Assembly (NCBI GenBank): GCA_030652995.1
Contig: JAUSAG010000032.1
Span: forward strand, 1 to 64,000
Length of the DNA stretch: 64,000 nt
Source: Methylotenera sp.
GTDB lineage: Bacteria > Pseudomonadota > Gammaproteobacteria > Burkholderiales > Methylophilaceae
Reading direction: 5' to 3'
Of this stretch, positions 49,983-57,439 are shown one piece after another. The number at the start of each line of letters is the position of its first letter. The stretch's first letter is position 1. The position numbers and the translations under genes are program-made. The notes beneath the pieces are model-generated. The model saw nothing but the letters and a program-made list of their open reading frames with translations, was not told the DNA's origin and ran no database searches.

Positions 49983-51040
49983 GCTGTATCTGCCCTAGCG
50001 CTCACACCAGCACTTTCAAACGAGGCCATGTCGTTTAAAAAATTAACCGCAGCCAGCACCAAGGGGTAGGCTAAAACTGCACCAGTGCCTTCACCCAAGC
50101 GCAATCCAATATCCAGCAAGGGACTTACCCCTAAGTAAGCCAATAACTGACGATGCCCCGCTTCGCCAGAGCAATGGGTAAAAACGCAGTATTGCAATAT
50201 ATTAGGCTGCAATTTGTAAGCCACCAACAAAGCTGCAGTCGCGATAAACCCATCAATCAACAATACGGACTTTTGTTCTGCCGCACCGAGCATTGCACCC
50301 ACCATCATCGCAATTTCAAAACCGCCAAATGTGGTCAGCACTTGTAATGCATCCTCTCTATTTACTTGATGAAAATTGAGTGCCTGCATTAAAACAGCCA
50401 TTTTTTGAGCTAGGCCTGCATCATCCAAACCAGTGCCGCGTCCAACACATTGTTCGATTGGCAGACAACACAACACGCTCATTAAGCAACTGGCAGAAGA
50501 CGTATTGCCAATGCCCATCTCACCAAAACCAAATACGTTAGCGCCCGCATTAGTTTCTTTGCAACTCATTGCAGCACCGGCAACAAGTGCTTGCTCGCAT
50601 TGAGCTAACGACATTGCAGGTTCGGTCAAAAAGTTACGTGTACCCAACGCTACTTTGGCATGCGTTAAGTCTGGATGCGCTTCAAAATGATAATTTACGC
50701 CCGCATCCACCACACGTAGCTGCATATTGTTTTGACGTGCGAATACGTTAATGGCCGCACCACCTTGCAGAAAATTGTGCACCATCTGCGCGGTCACCGC
50801 CTGCGGATAAGGACTCACGCCCGCCTCTACAATACCGTGGTCCCCTGCAAACACGAGCATGGTCGGCTGACTTAAACGCGGGCTTAGCGTTTGCTGTATC
50901 AGGCCAATCTGTAATGCGATCGCTTCCAACCCGCCCAAAGAACCTAACGGTTTAGTTTTGGTGTCAATTTTATTAAGCAACGCACTTTTAAGTGAGAAAT
51001 CATCTGGAGCGGAGTTTGGCTGAGAGATATTAAATTTCAT
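49976..51040 (-). CDS. cobT: Nicotinate-nucleotide:dimethylbenzimidazole phosphoribosyltransferase
   Basis: CobT activates the lower-ligand base to alpha-ribazole phosphate. The 354-aa protein has [69 protein letters not shown] and the C-terminal [13 protein letters not shown] with the catalytic Glu. It heads cobT-cobS-cobC on the minus strand. I see no riboswitch in the roughly 160 nt between it and tRNA-Phe. Confidence 0.96.
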   Translation of the reverse strand: MKFNISQPNSAPDDFSLKSALLNKIDTKTKPLGSLGGLEAIALQIGLIQQTLSPRLSQPTMLVFAGDHGIVEAGVSPYPQAVTAQMVHNFLQGGAAINVFARQNNMQLRVVDAGVNYHFEAHPDLTHAKVALGTRNFLTEPAMSLAQCEQALVAGAAMSCKETNAGANVFGFGEMGIGNTSSASCLMSVLCCLPIEQCVGRGTGLDDAGLAQKMAVLMQALNFHQVNREDALQVLTTFGGFEIAMMVGAMLGAAEQKSVLLIDGFIATAALLVAYKLQPNILQYCVFTHCSGEAGHRQLLAYLGVSPLLDIGLRLGEGTGAVLAYPLVLAAVNFLNDMASFESAGVSARADTAC

Positions 51041-51126
51041 GTCACAGATTTTACATCAGAGCGGCTTACTTAACACTGATGCCTGCTACATACTTCATCT
51101 GCATTAGTTAAAATATGAGAAATATT

Positions 51127-51156
51127 TTGTCAGATTGTGATGAAGTTTGCTATAAT
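51127..51156 (+). promoter_or_regulatory. Predicted promoter of tRNA-Phe
   Basis: TTGTCA (51127-51132) and a perfect TATAAT (51151-51156) with an 18-nt spacer, followed by a GC-rich discriminator (GCGCGGC), typical of stable-RNA promoters under stringent control. Transcription would start about 40 nt before the tRNA. Confidence 0.8.
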
Positions 51157-51203
51157 GCGCGGCTTGCAAACATTTACCGACGTTTGCACAAGTTTGATTT
51201 AAT

Positions 51204-51279
51204 GGCCGAGTAGCTCAGTCGGTAGAGCAGCGGATTGAAAATCCGCGTGTCACTGGTTCGATTCCAGTCTCGGCCACCA
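51204..51279 (+). tRNA. tRNA-Phe (GAA)
   Basis: A complete cloverleaf with CCA encoded: acceptor GGCCGAG with CTCGGCC, D arm GCTC...GAGC, anticodon arm GCGGA-TTGAAAA-TCCGC with anticodon GAA, T arm ACTGG-TTCGATT-CCAGT. Its 3' half is the attachment site of the downstream island. Confidence 0.97.
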
Positions 51280-51314
51280 TATAAAATAAGGCTCACAGCG
51301 ATGTGGGCTTTTTT
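51235..51314 (+). repeat. Left attachment-type repeat (att), overlapping tRNA-Phe
   Basis: Positions from the anticodon loop of tRNA-Phe through its 3' end and downstream terminator recur at 56361-56440. About 73 of 80 positions match. This copy keeps the tRNA intact, as expected when a mobile element integrates at a tRNA 3' end. Confidence 0.8.
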
Positions 51315-51316
51315 GT
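51289..51316 (+). terminator. tRNA-Phe terminator
   Basis: GGCTCACA pairs with TGTGGGCT (two G-T wobbles) around GCGA, followed by TTTTTG. The structure lies inside the att repeat and is repeated at the right end of the island. Confidence 0.75.
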
Positions 51317-51373
51317 TGCCCTTCCTTCATGTGGGCTTTGTAACCAGTTTGTAACCACGCTTAATCAATACGC

Positions 51374-51400
51374 ATAAAAAAACCCACTTCTTAGGTGGGC
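51374..51400 (-). terminator. Terminator for the small island gene
   Basis: On the minus strand, GCCCACC and GTGGG pair around TAAGAA and are followed by seven T residues. It lies just downstream of the stop of the 53-aa gene at 51418. Confidence 0.7.
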
Positions 51401-51417
51401 TTCTATTCAAATCTGAT

Positions 51418-51579
51418 TTAACTATCATCTCGCATAATCATAACTACATTCTGACCTTCTTTTTCTGCTTCGGCAATTTCTAACTTTTGGCTTTCTGTAA
51501 GTTCATCAACAACAATGATTATTAGCGGCATGAAGTGCTTCACCAACTTAACCGCCTCCAGTGCTTTCAATCGTTCCAT
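51418..51579 (-). CDS. Small hypothetical protein, 53 aa
   Basis: A short gene beginning MERLKALEAVKLVKHF and ending VVMIMRDDS, with a hydrophobic strand (PLIIIVV) followed by a helix (LTESQKLEIAEAEKEG). It is followed by a good terminator on the same strand. Its composition looks like real protein, similar in style to small phage or plasmid accessory proteins. It is the first gene inside the island; its start lies 6 nt from the truncated chemotaxis fragment, marking a junction there. No function is assigned. Confidence 0.5.
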   Translation of the reverse strand: MERLKALEAVKLVKHFMPLIIIVVDELTESQKLEIAEAEKEGQNVVMIMRDDS

Positions 51580-51585
51580 TAGTCT

Positions 51586-52152
51586 ATCCTAGCATTGAAT
51601 GCTGCCGTTGAAGCCGCACGTGCAGACGAACAAGGCCGAGGTTTTGCACTGGTAGAAGGAGAAGTACGTAATCTTGCCCAGCGCTCAGCAACAGCGGCTA
51701 AAGAGATTAAAGAACTCATTTCTGACTCAGTTAACAAGACTTCTGAAGGTACAGCACAAGTTGAACAAGCAGGTAAAACCATGCAGGAGATTGTGTCATC
51801 AGTCCAGCGTGTGACCGACATCATGGGTGAAATCACCGCTGCTTCAGTAGAACAAAGTTCAGGCATTGATCAGGTTAACCAGGCCGTCACGAGCATGGAC
51901 GAAGTTACACAACAAAATGCCGCTTTAGCGGAACAAGCTGCCGCCGCTGCAGAGTCATTAGTTGAACAAGCAGAAAGTTTAATTGATGTAGTGAGTGCCT
52001 TTAAGTTGAGTAAAAACTCATCATTACCTACAACCAAATCTGCAAATTTAAGCCCAGTCCGACTACTTTCATCCAAGCCAACAGCTAAACCTGCTTTAAA
52101 TAAGATTTCTGCCCGTTCAGGGAAAGCTGATGGTGATTGGACTGAGTTTTAA
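51586..52152 (+). pseudogene. Methyl-accepting chemotaxis protein, C-terminal fragment
   Basis: Homology to chemoreceptors begins abruptly at [20 protein letters not shown], which is the cytoplasmic signalling-tip region, and continues through [19 protein letters not shown] and [20 protein letters not shown] to a normal C-terminal tail. The sensor, membrane helices, HAMP and half of the signalling domain are missing. No start codon or ribosome-binding site suits it. Only the last 185 or so residues remain, so this is a decayed gene cut at about 51585 by rearrangement. Confidence 0.85.
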
Positions 52153-52357
52153 TCTGAACATCTTCTTGGAGGGGTTATTTTTATATGAACGTTCGTTACT
52201 TCAAAGTTGATTAATTTAATCTTACATATTTAAAGATAGATGCCATGTTGAAAATAGCCTCTGTAAAGGCATGTTTATTCTGCTAGTTATTCTTTTGACG
52301 TGTAATAATGTCAATCTGTATCTTAGGTAAAAGCAATAAAATTTTAAGGGAAAACCG
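52153..52357. other. Intergenic region before the HD-GYP gene
   Basis: About 205 AT-rich nt with no gene. It presumably carries the promoter for the HD-GYP gene; AAGGGAA at 52348-52354 is its ribosome-binding site. Confidence 0.4.
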
Positions 52358-53497
52358 ATGAACTCTGTGATTAATCATCAATATTTTGTACCTAATGATG
52401 TCGAAAGAGATAATACTCTAACGGACAGAATTCATCATTTGCATGAGCGTATTATAACGGCCATCCCTGATATTGATCGTATTGCATGTGCGACTTATGA
52501 TGCTAAGGAAGATCAGCTAAGAACTTTTATTAATAGTACCCTCAATGGGAAAATACTCTCTGATTACAGTTTTAAGCTATCTGACAGTCAATCGCTTAGT
52601 CGTATTGCTGAAACTGGTGAATCTAGAGTTATTGATGATATCCAGAATTCTATACAACCAATATCACTCCATTCGAGCTGGTTGCTATCAGAAGGATATC
52701 ATTCCTCTTTTACTATTCCTATGTACGATAATGATAACTTTATCGGACTAATATTTTTTGATTCATATCAGTCTAATACATTCACCACCAAAGTTCAGCG
52801 AGATATTCGACTTTACGCCAATTTAATCACGATGAGTATTAGTAGCGAACTTTCCGCGCTCCGTAACATTAACGCGTCAGTTCGGGTAGCAAGGCAATTT
52901 ACACAGTTACGTGATTTTGAAACGGGAGAACATCTTGAGCGCATGGCCCGATATGCAAGGATTATCGCCAAGGGACTTGCTCCACATTACAATCTAAGCG
53001 ACGAATTTATTGAGCATGTATTTCTTTTTGCGCCATTGCATGATATTGGAAAAATAGGTATTCCAGACAGCCTCTTATTAAAACCAGGAAAGTTCACTGC
53101 TGAAGAACGCCAAATCATGGAATCCCATGTTTTAAAAGGTGTGGAATTGATTCAGAAAATCTTAGGTGAATACTCACTTGAGCACCTGCCAGACTCAACT
53201 GTTTTGATGAATATTGTATCTTGCCATCATGAGTTTCTTGATGGCTCTGGATATCCCAAAGCGCTTAAAGCGACAGACATTGCTATTGAGGCGCGAATTA
53301 TAACTGCCGCTGATATCTTTGATGCACTCACTTCCCATCGCCCGTATAAAACAGAATGGTCTGTTGAAGATGCATGCATTGAACTTCAACGGATGGTTGA
53401 AATGGGAAAGGTTGATGCGGATTGTGTAAATGCAATTATTAGCAGCATTGATGAAATAAAGAAAATTCATAATCACTTTAAAGATGTCGATGATTAG
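52358..53497 (+). CDS. GAF plus HD-GYP phosphodiesterase
   Basis: A 379-aa soluble signalling protein. Residues about 25-170 form a GAF-like sensor domain (DIDRIACATYDAKEDQL, LSRIAETGESRVIDDI, GYHSSFTIPMYDND). Residues about 180-370 form an HD-GYP domain with LRDFETGEHLERMARYARI, LHDIGKIGIPDSLLLKPGKF, SCHHEFLDGSGYP and TAADIFDALTSHRPYK, all catalytic motifs intact, so it should hydrolyse cyclic di-GMP. It lies within the tRNA-Phe island beside the receptor fragment, and its AT-richer codon use suggests acquisition from outside. Confidence 0.9.
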   Translation: MNSVINHQYFVPNDVERDNTLTDRIHHLHERIITAIPDIDRIACATYDAKEDQLRTFINSTLNGKILSDYSFKLSDSQSLSRIAETGESRVIDDIQNSIQPISLHSSWLLSEGYHSSFTIPMYDNDNFIGLIFFDSYQSNTFTTKVQRDIRLYANLITMSISSELSALRNINASVRVARQFTQLRDFETGEHLERMARYARIIAKGLAPHYNLSDEFIEHVFLFAPLHDIGKIGIPDSLLLKPGKFTAEERQIMESHVLKGVELIQKILGEYSLEHLPDSTVLMNIVSCHHEFLDGSGYPKALKATDIAIEARIITAADIFDALTSHRPYKTEWSVEDACIELQRMVEMGKVDADCVNAIISSIDEIKKIHNHFKDVDD

Positions 53498-53916
53498 ATA
53501 TTAAAAAACATCTCAAGATTGATCTTATTAAATCACCTAAGAATGAATTGCCTTTAAATTTCCAATAGCCACTTGTATTAGGTTTTTGGTTGTATAGGAT
53601 ATGGTTTATTTATTATGTTCATATTCAGAGCATTATTGCACTTCATATAACTTCAACACTCAAATACATCCAGTATTCATGTGGCTTCCGAACCATTTAC
53701 ATATAAAAAATAGGCTTAATGTAAAAATATTTACATTATTCTGCTTAATTTTAGCGCTGTCATTCAGAATGATCTTCTTATTGCCTGTTTTGTAGCGATC
53801 CAATGTAGTGGTATGAGCAGAAAGAAGGTGCGTTAGGCTTGCTTCATTTAACCAACAAGCCAACCAGTATTTAAACTGGCTGGCTTTAGCTCTATAGGTA
53901 AATCTAAAGACACTGA
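53498..53916. other. Gene-free stretch inside the island
   Basis: No credible gene is seen. A 64-codon frame at 53601-53795 has no ribosome-binding site and implausible composition. The right end carries the terminator hairpin of the antitoxin gene. Confidence 0.5.
53857..53886 (-). terminator. Terminator of the toxin-antitoxin operon
   Basis: AAGCCAACCAGT (53857-53868) pairs with ACTGGCTGGCTT (53875-53886) with one mismatch, around ATTTAA. It lies downstream of the antitoxin stop. Confidence 0.6.
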
Positions 53917-54204
53917 TTAAGCGTGAACGCTAATCTTTAAGCCTAGCGCATTAATAACTTTTGATATGGTCTCAAAACGAGGTTGCGATCCAACGGTTAA
54001 TGCTTTATATAGACTTTCACGGCCTAAGCCAGATTCTTTAGCAACTGAAGCCATTCCTTTAGCCTTAGCAATATGACTAAGAGAGCGGATAAGTTCATCA
54101 TTGTCACCATCACGTAAAACTTGTGACAAATATTCCGCAATTGCCTCTTCACTATCTAGATGGCGGGTGATATCAAATGCTTTTAATTTTTGAATTTTTT
54201 TCAT
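53917..54204 (-). CDS. Antitoxin, HigA-like (TIGR02684 addiction module antidote)
   Basis: A 95-aa protein beginning with FDITRHLDSEEAIAEYLSQVL, followed by a helix-turn-helix (GMASVAKESGLGRESLYKAL, then FETISKVINALGLKI). This is the antidote family encoded downstream of a RelE-like toxin, as here: the toxin stop is 3 nt upstream of this start. It would bind the toxin and repress its own operon. The gene is intact, whereas its toxin is interrupted. Confidence 0.88.
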   Translation of the reverse strand: MKKIQKLKAFDITRHLDSEEAIAEYLSQVLRDGDNDELIRSLSHIAKAKGMASVAKESGLGRESLYKALTVGSQPRFETISKVINALGLKISVHA

Positions 54205-54207
54205 GAT

Positions 54208-54507
54208 TTAGAACTCCTTGGCTAATTGAACGGCTTTCTTAATATCCGATTGCTGAGAGCTTTTAGCGCCACCAGCCAACAAAATCACCATGATTTTTTC
54301 ACGCATGGCGCAATAAACTCGATAGCCCGCTCCAATATCAACTCACATCTCTGATACACCATCGCCGATGGACTTTACATCTCCTAAATTGCCATTTTCA
54401 GAACGCTCTATGCGTCTCGCAATGGCAATCTTTGCACGTAGATCTTTGATGGATTCGTGCCATTCTTCAAATGACTCGGTTTGCTGAATGAAGTAGACCA
54501 TTCGCAT
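54208..54507 (-). pseudogene. RelE/HigB-like toxin interrupted by an in-frame TGA
   Basis: The reading frame MRMVYFIQQTESFEEWHESI, through IARRIERSENGNLGDVKSIG to GVSEM, meets TGA at 54345-54343 and then continues in the same frame as VDIGAGYRVYCAMREKIMVI and on to LAGGAKSSQQSDIKKAV before a final TAA. This is the RelE-like HI1419-type toxin; family members have an Arg codon at the TGA position, so a CGA-to-TGA change is likely. The C-terminal half holding the catalytic residues is lost unless the stop is read through. ATG 54507 is the likely start; ATG 54528 is also in frame. Confidence 0.88.
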
Positions 54508-54650
54508 ATTGTATCCAAATGAATACATATGTCAATCTGTTTAAAGTTGTGAATTAATATCAGTATAATCAGGTGTTCTTTATGGCCACCGTCACCTATG
54601 GGTCGACTCCGGAAGAAGAGCCTTCACATTCGAAGGCCTCCTTAGGGGAC

Positions 54651-54819
54651 AGGCTGTGTAAAAACGCAAAACAATCAGACTTCCATTAAAATATTTCCCC
54701 ACCAGAAGTAATTAAATTAATTTAATTTGCCATTAAAAAAACATAAATATGATTAATTTATATTGTATTTTGATGCCCCATCCCACTTGTGAAATTTTAA
54801 AAACGTTTTTACACAGGCT
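54651..54819. mobile_element. MITE-like element bounded by 16-bp inverted repeats
   Basis: AGGCTGTGTAAAAACG (54651-54666) and CGTTTTTACACAGGCT (54804-54819) are inverted repeats with 15 of 16 positions matching. The 137 bp between are very AT-rich with no gene. This is consistent with a short non-autonomous transposable element between the toxin and the DUF2189 gene. A separate small hairpin, GCCTTC/GAAGGC, lies just left at 54620-54637. Confidence 0.55.
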
Positions 54820-54842
54820 GGGGATGTTGCTGTCAGTCACCT

Positions 54843-55640
54843 CTAATTGCTAAGTAGCACATTAGCTTCAACCACGTCTCGATAAGCGTGCCAAGTTGCA
54901 TGCCCAACCACTGGCATAGTAATTATCAAGCCAAGGAAACTTGTCGCAAAACCAAAGCCTACAAGCACTACAATACAAAAACCCCAAAATAGCATTGTTA
55001 AAGGATTACGCAAACATGCAAAAATACTTGCAATAGCCGCAGTAATTGCATCAGTTTTACGATCAGCCATCAAAGGCACGGCCACCACACTGATCGCAAA
55101 CACAATGGCTGCAAATAATCCACCCACAAAAAAATACATGATGGTGAAAGTCGGTTGTTTAAAGGTGATTACACTTAGCATAACGTCATTAAATGTAGGT
55201 AGGCCGCCTTCAAAAAAGAGTGCAAAAATCACGAGTGAAGCACGCGCCCAAATAAGCAGAATAACAACCAATACCCCGGAAAAAATGCCGACATTAAGAA
55301 TATTTGGACGCCAAGCAATCAGGCTAGGGATAAGCCTTGGTTGTTCACCTAGCTCCATCTGTCGACTAAGATCATAAAGCCCCATCGCGAGGAATGGGCC
55401 CAATAGGAGAAACCCTGTGGTCAAGCCTGCAAAAAGCCCATAGGCCTCAGAAAATACGAAATGCATTAGCCACCCTGCCGCCGCAAAAAAAGCACCATAA
55501 AACAGGCTAGAAAATCCAGCGCGACGAGTATCTGCTAAGCCTAAATGTAACCAGTTGATAATTGCACTCGGTTTAACATCACGTATTACTGGGAATGCAC
55601 TGGAAGCACTTTCGGTACTTTCTAATTCATTATCGCTCAT
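54843..55640 (-). CDS. DUF2189 family membrane protein
   Basis: A 265-aa integral membrane protein with about six hydrophobic helices and a short polar N-terminal tail. SAIINWLHLGLADTRRAG and the internal YDLSRQMELGEQP are typical of the DUF2189 family of unknown role. It lies inside the tRNA-Phe island. Composition is not clearly foreign, so it may be an older resident or cargo. Confidence 0.85.
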   Translation of the reverse strand: MSDNELESTESASSAFPVIRDVKPSAIINWLHLGLADTRRAGFSSLFYGAFFAAAGWLMHFVFSEAYGLFAGLTTGFLLLGPFLAMGLYDLSRQMELGEQPRLIPSLIAWRPNILNVGIFSGVLVVILLIWARASLVIFALFFEGGLPTFNDVMLSVITFKQPTFTIMYFFVGGLFAAIVFAISVVAVPLMADRKTDAITAAIASIFACLRNPLTMLFWGFCIVVLVGFGFATSFLGLIITMPVVGHATWHAYRDVVEANVLLSN

Positions 55641-55865
55641 GGATTAATCTTTCTAAATTTCGATTTAAATAATCTTTGCGAGACGCATGCATTGATTGCA
55701 CTATTACCCGCAACATTCTGAGTGAAATCTAATCGTAAAAAAACACACCACAATCATTATGACGTATAGTTGTTTTATAAAGGGCGGTTTAAAGGTTGAA
55801 GTGCAAAAATTGCAGCATAATGCTGCTTAAAATCAAATGCGTGGACTTCACCCGCTGTTGCGGAT
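55641..55865. other. Intergenic region upstream of the DUF2189 gene
   Basis: No gene is seen. A short perfect palindrome, GCAGCAT-A-ATGCTGC, lies at about 55813-55827. The remainder probably contains the DUF2189 promoter and the edge of the IS3-type remnant. Confidence 0.4.
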
Positions 55866-56153
55866 TCATTCCTTCTTTAAACCACTAAAAAATGATTCCG
55901 CCACTGCGTTGTCATAACAATTACCGCTCCGACTCATGCGGGTCTGCAACTGGTGCTGTTCACAGAATCGCTTCCATTCATCGCCGCTGTATTGCGACCC
56001 CTGATCCGAACGACTTGATGCCCGAACCGATTTGTAAAGACTTTACGCAGATGCATCTAATCGTTTAGCAACATCTGCAACTGTATAACCACGTTCAATC
56101 AATTGCCTTACTGCTTCAGCTTTAAATTCCTCAGCAAATAGCTCCCTTGCCAT
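55866..56153 (-). mobile_element. IS3-family insertion sequence remnant
   Basis: Two pieces of one IS, joined by a deletion. 56043-56153 encodes the start of the OrfA transposase protein (MARELFAEEFKAEAVRQLIE, then GYTVADVAKRLDASA, stop). 55866-56006 encodes the C-terminal integrase end of OrfB: DQGSQYSGDEWKRFCEQHQ, then RMSRSGNCYDNAVAESFFS and GLKKE, including the catalytic Glu of the DDE triad. Most of the element is gone, so it cannot move by itself. Confidence 0.85.
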
Positions 56154-56360
56154 AACTACCTCCGTTTAGTTTAATTAAACTACATGCCTATGAACTATTT
56201 TCAGGTTGGCCTAATGTGAACAATTCTAATTATCACTGACCGCTCCAACAGGTGAATTAAATGGGCAATTACTGAGAATTGTTAATAGGCATGTTAATCT
56301 ATAATGGTGGCTAACAGCTTGTGGGAAGTCCAGTCCAAATAAAACCAACAATAGTTAAAG
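56154..56360. repeat. Nested inverted repeats at the right side of the island
   Basis: No gene. TAGTTTAATTAAACTA (56167-56182) is a perfect palindrome. ACATGCCTAT (56182-56191) pairs with ATAGGCATGT (56285-56294), and AACAATTCT (56219-56227) pairs with AGAATTGTT (56275-56283), forming nested arms of about 113 bp total. It may be another small mobile remnant or IS end. Confidence 0.4.
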
Positions 56361-56440
56361 TTGAAAATCCGTGTGTCACTGGTTCGATTCCAGTCTCGGC
56401 CACCAACTAGAATAAGGCTCACAATGATGTGGGCTGTTTT
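56361..56440 (+). repeat. Right attachment-type repeat: partial tRNA-Phe copy
   Basis: Begins TTGAAAATCCGTGTGTCACT, identical to the 3' half of tRNA-Phe except one base, and runs through CCACCA and the terminator-like AATAAGGCTCACA...GATGTGGGCT. There is no 5' half, so it is not a functional tRNA. Together with 51235-51314 it delimits the island of about 5.2 kb. Confidence 0.85.
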
Positions 56441-56731
56441 ATGTCTATTGATTTCTACTACATGTAAGCGATATGTAAGTAAATTTCATCTATTCTGGAT
56501 CATTATCTTCTTAATTAAAATATTCAGATGAGGTAACAAAAATGCACGCCTTATTAAGGCACTCACAGGCCTATTGGTGGTAAATATCCCGCGCCCAGCA
56601 TCGTGATCAATACGCAAACAATTAAATTTCGCGACATCCCCTTGATAGCCCTGCAATTCTTTATACTTCAAGTAGTGCAGTATGCCTACATAATTGCTAT
56701 TATTTGCATTGGTTAATTTAGGTTTATTTTA
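56441..56731. other. Region between the island and the rhodanese gene
   Basis: A minus-strand frame at about 56486-56700 (LKYKELQGYQGDVAKFNCLR, then IDHDAGRGIF) is open but has only a TTG start and no ribosome-binding site or recognised family. It may be a gene remnant. The rhodanese promoter presumably lies at the right end. Confidence 0.3.
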
Positions 56732-57046
56732 ATGAGTACTTATAGTGAAATTCAAGCGCATGACTTATTCGCCATGATGGCTTCACGCCCATTGTTGTTA
56801 GTGGATGTTCGCAATGATGATGAAGTGGCGCGTGGCGTTATTCAGGGCGCTGTACACATCCCGCTGGCCATGCTACCTGTGCAGTATGATTCGCTGACTA
56901 AAGCTGAAAATGTTGTGTTTTATTGCCATAGCGGTATGCGCTCTGCGCATGCGGCTGCTTTTGCGGCCAACAAAGGCTGTAAAAACGTTTATAACCTAGC
57001 TGGCGGCGTTTTGGCTTGGAATAAAGCAGGGTTTTCTTTTGTGTAG
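56732..57046 (+). CDS. Rhodanese-like domain protein
   Basis: A 104-aa single-domain sulfurtransferase. It has LLVDVRNDDEVARGVIQGAVHIP and the active-site loop YCHSGMRSAHAA with Cys65, then NLAGGVLAWNKAG. It precedes the TusA-like gene by 39 nt, suggesting both handle protein-bound persulfide sulfur. Confidence 0.93.
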   Translation: MSTYSEIQAHDLFAMMASRPLLLVDVRNDDEVARGVIQGAVHIPLAMLPVQYDSLTKAENVVFYCHSGMRSAHAAAFAANKGCKNVYNLAGGVLAWNKAGFSFV

Positions 57047-57085
57047 CCTAGCCACACGCAAAAAAATGAAGGGTAACTAAAAATA

Positions 57086-57319
57086 ATGGAATTTGATAAA
57101 GAAGTTGATGCCACGGGCCTGAATTGCCCTTTGCCTATTTTGCGCTGTAAAAAAGGCTTAAGCGATATGGCGCTGGCGCAAGTGTTAAAAATCATCTCTA
57201 CCGACCCTGGCTCAGTGAAGGACTTTAACGCTTTTTGTGTGCAAACGGGCCATACACTTTTACAATTGGATGAAGATGACACGTCTTTCACGTTTTATAT
57301 TAAAAAACGTGCCAGCTAA
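57086..57319 (+). CDS. TusA-family sulfur carrier protein
   Basis: A 77-aa protein with the hallmark DATGLNCPLPILRCKKGL, where Cys14 in CPLP carries persulfide sulfur, then VLKIISTDPGSVKDF. TusA-family proteins pass sulfur for tRNA thiolation or molybdenum cofactor. A neighbouring rhodanese is a plausible donor. A strong terminator lies downstream. Confidence 0.93.
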   Translation: MEFDKEVDATGLNCPLPILRCKKGLSDMALAQVLKIISTDPGSVKDFNAFCVQTGHTLLQLDEDDTSFTFYIKKRAS

Positions 57320-57352
57320 TGTAAAGGTATTTTACATAAGTGATGAACCGTA

Positions 57353-57380
57353 GAAAAGGTGCTTAAAAGCACCTTTTCTA
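57353..57380. terminator. Terminator between tusA-like gene and valS
   Basis: AGAAAAGGTGCTT (57353-57365) pairs perfectly with AAGCACCTTTTCT (57368-57380), two nt apart. It lies between the convergent genes. Confidence 0.8.
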
Positions 57381-57439
57381 CTGATAGACACCGTCTCACG
57401 ACATAACGGATGCTTGACTTTACAGGCTTAAAGCTTTAT

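Noticed and set aside
53601-53795. 64-codon plus-strand frame in the island
   Set aside because: No ribosome-binding site, implausible composition and no family resemblance.
56361-56406. Second tRNA-Phe gene
   Set aside because: Only the 3' half is present, so no cloverleaf can form; it is an attachment-site copy.
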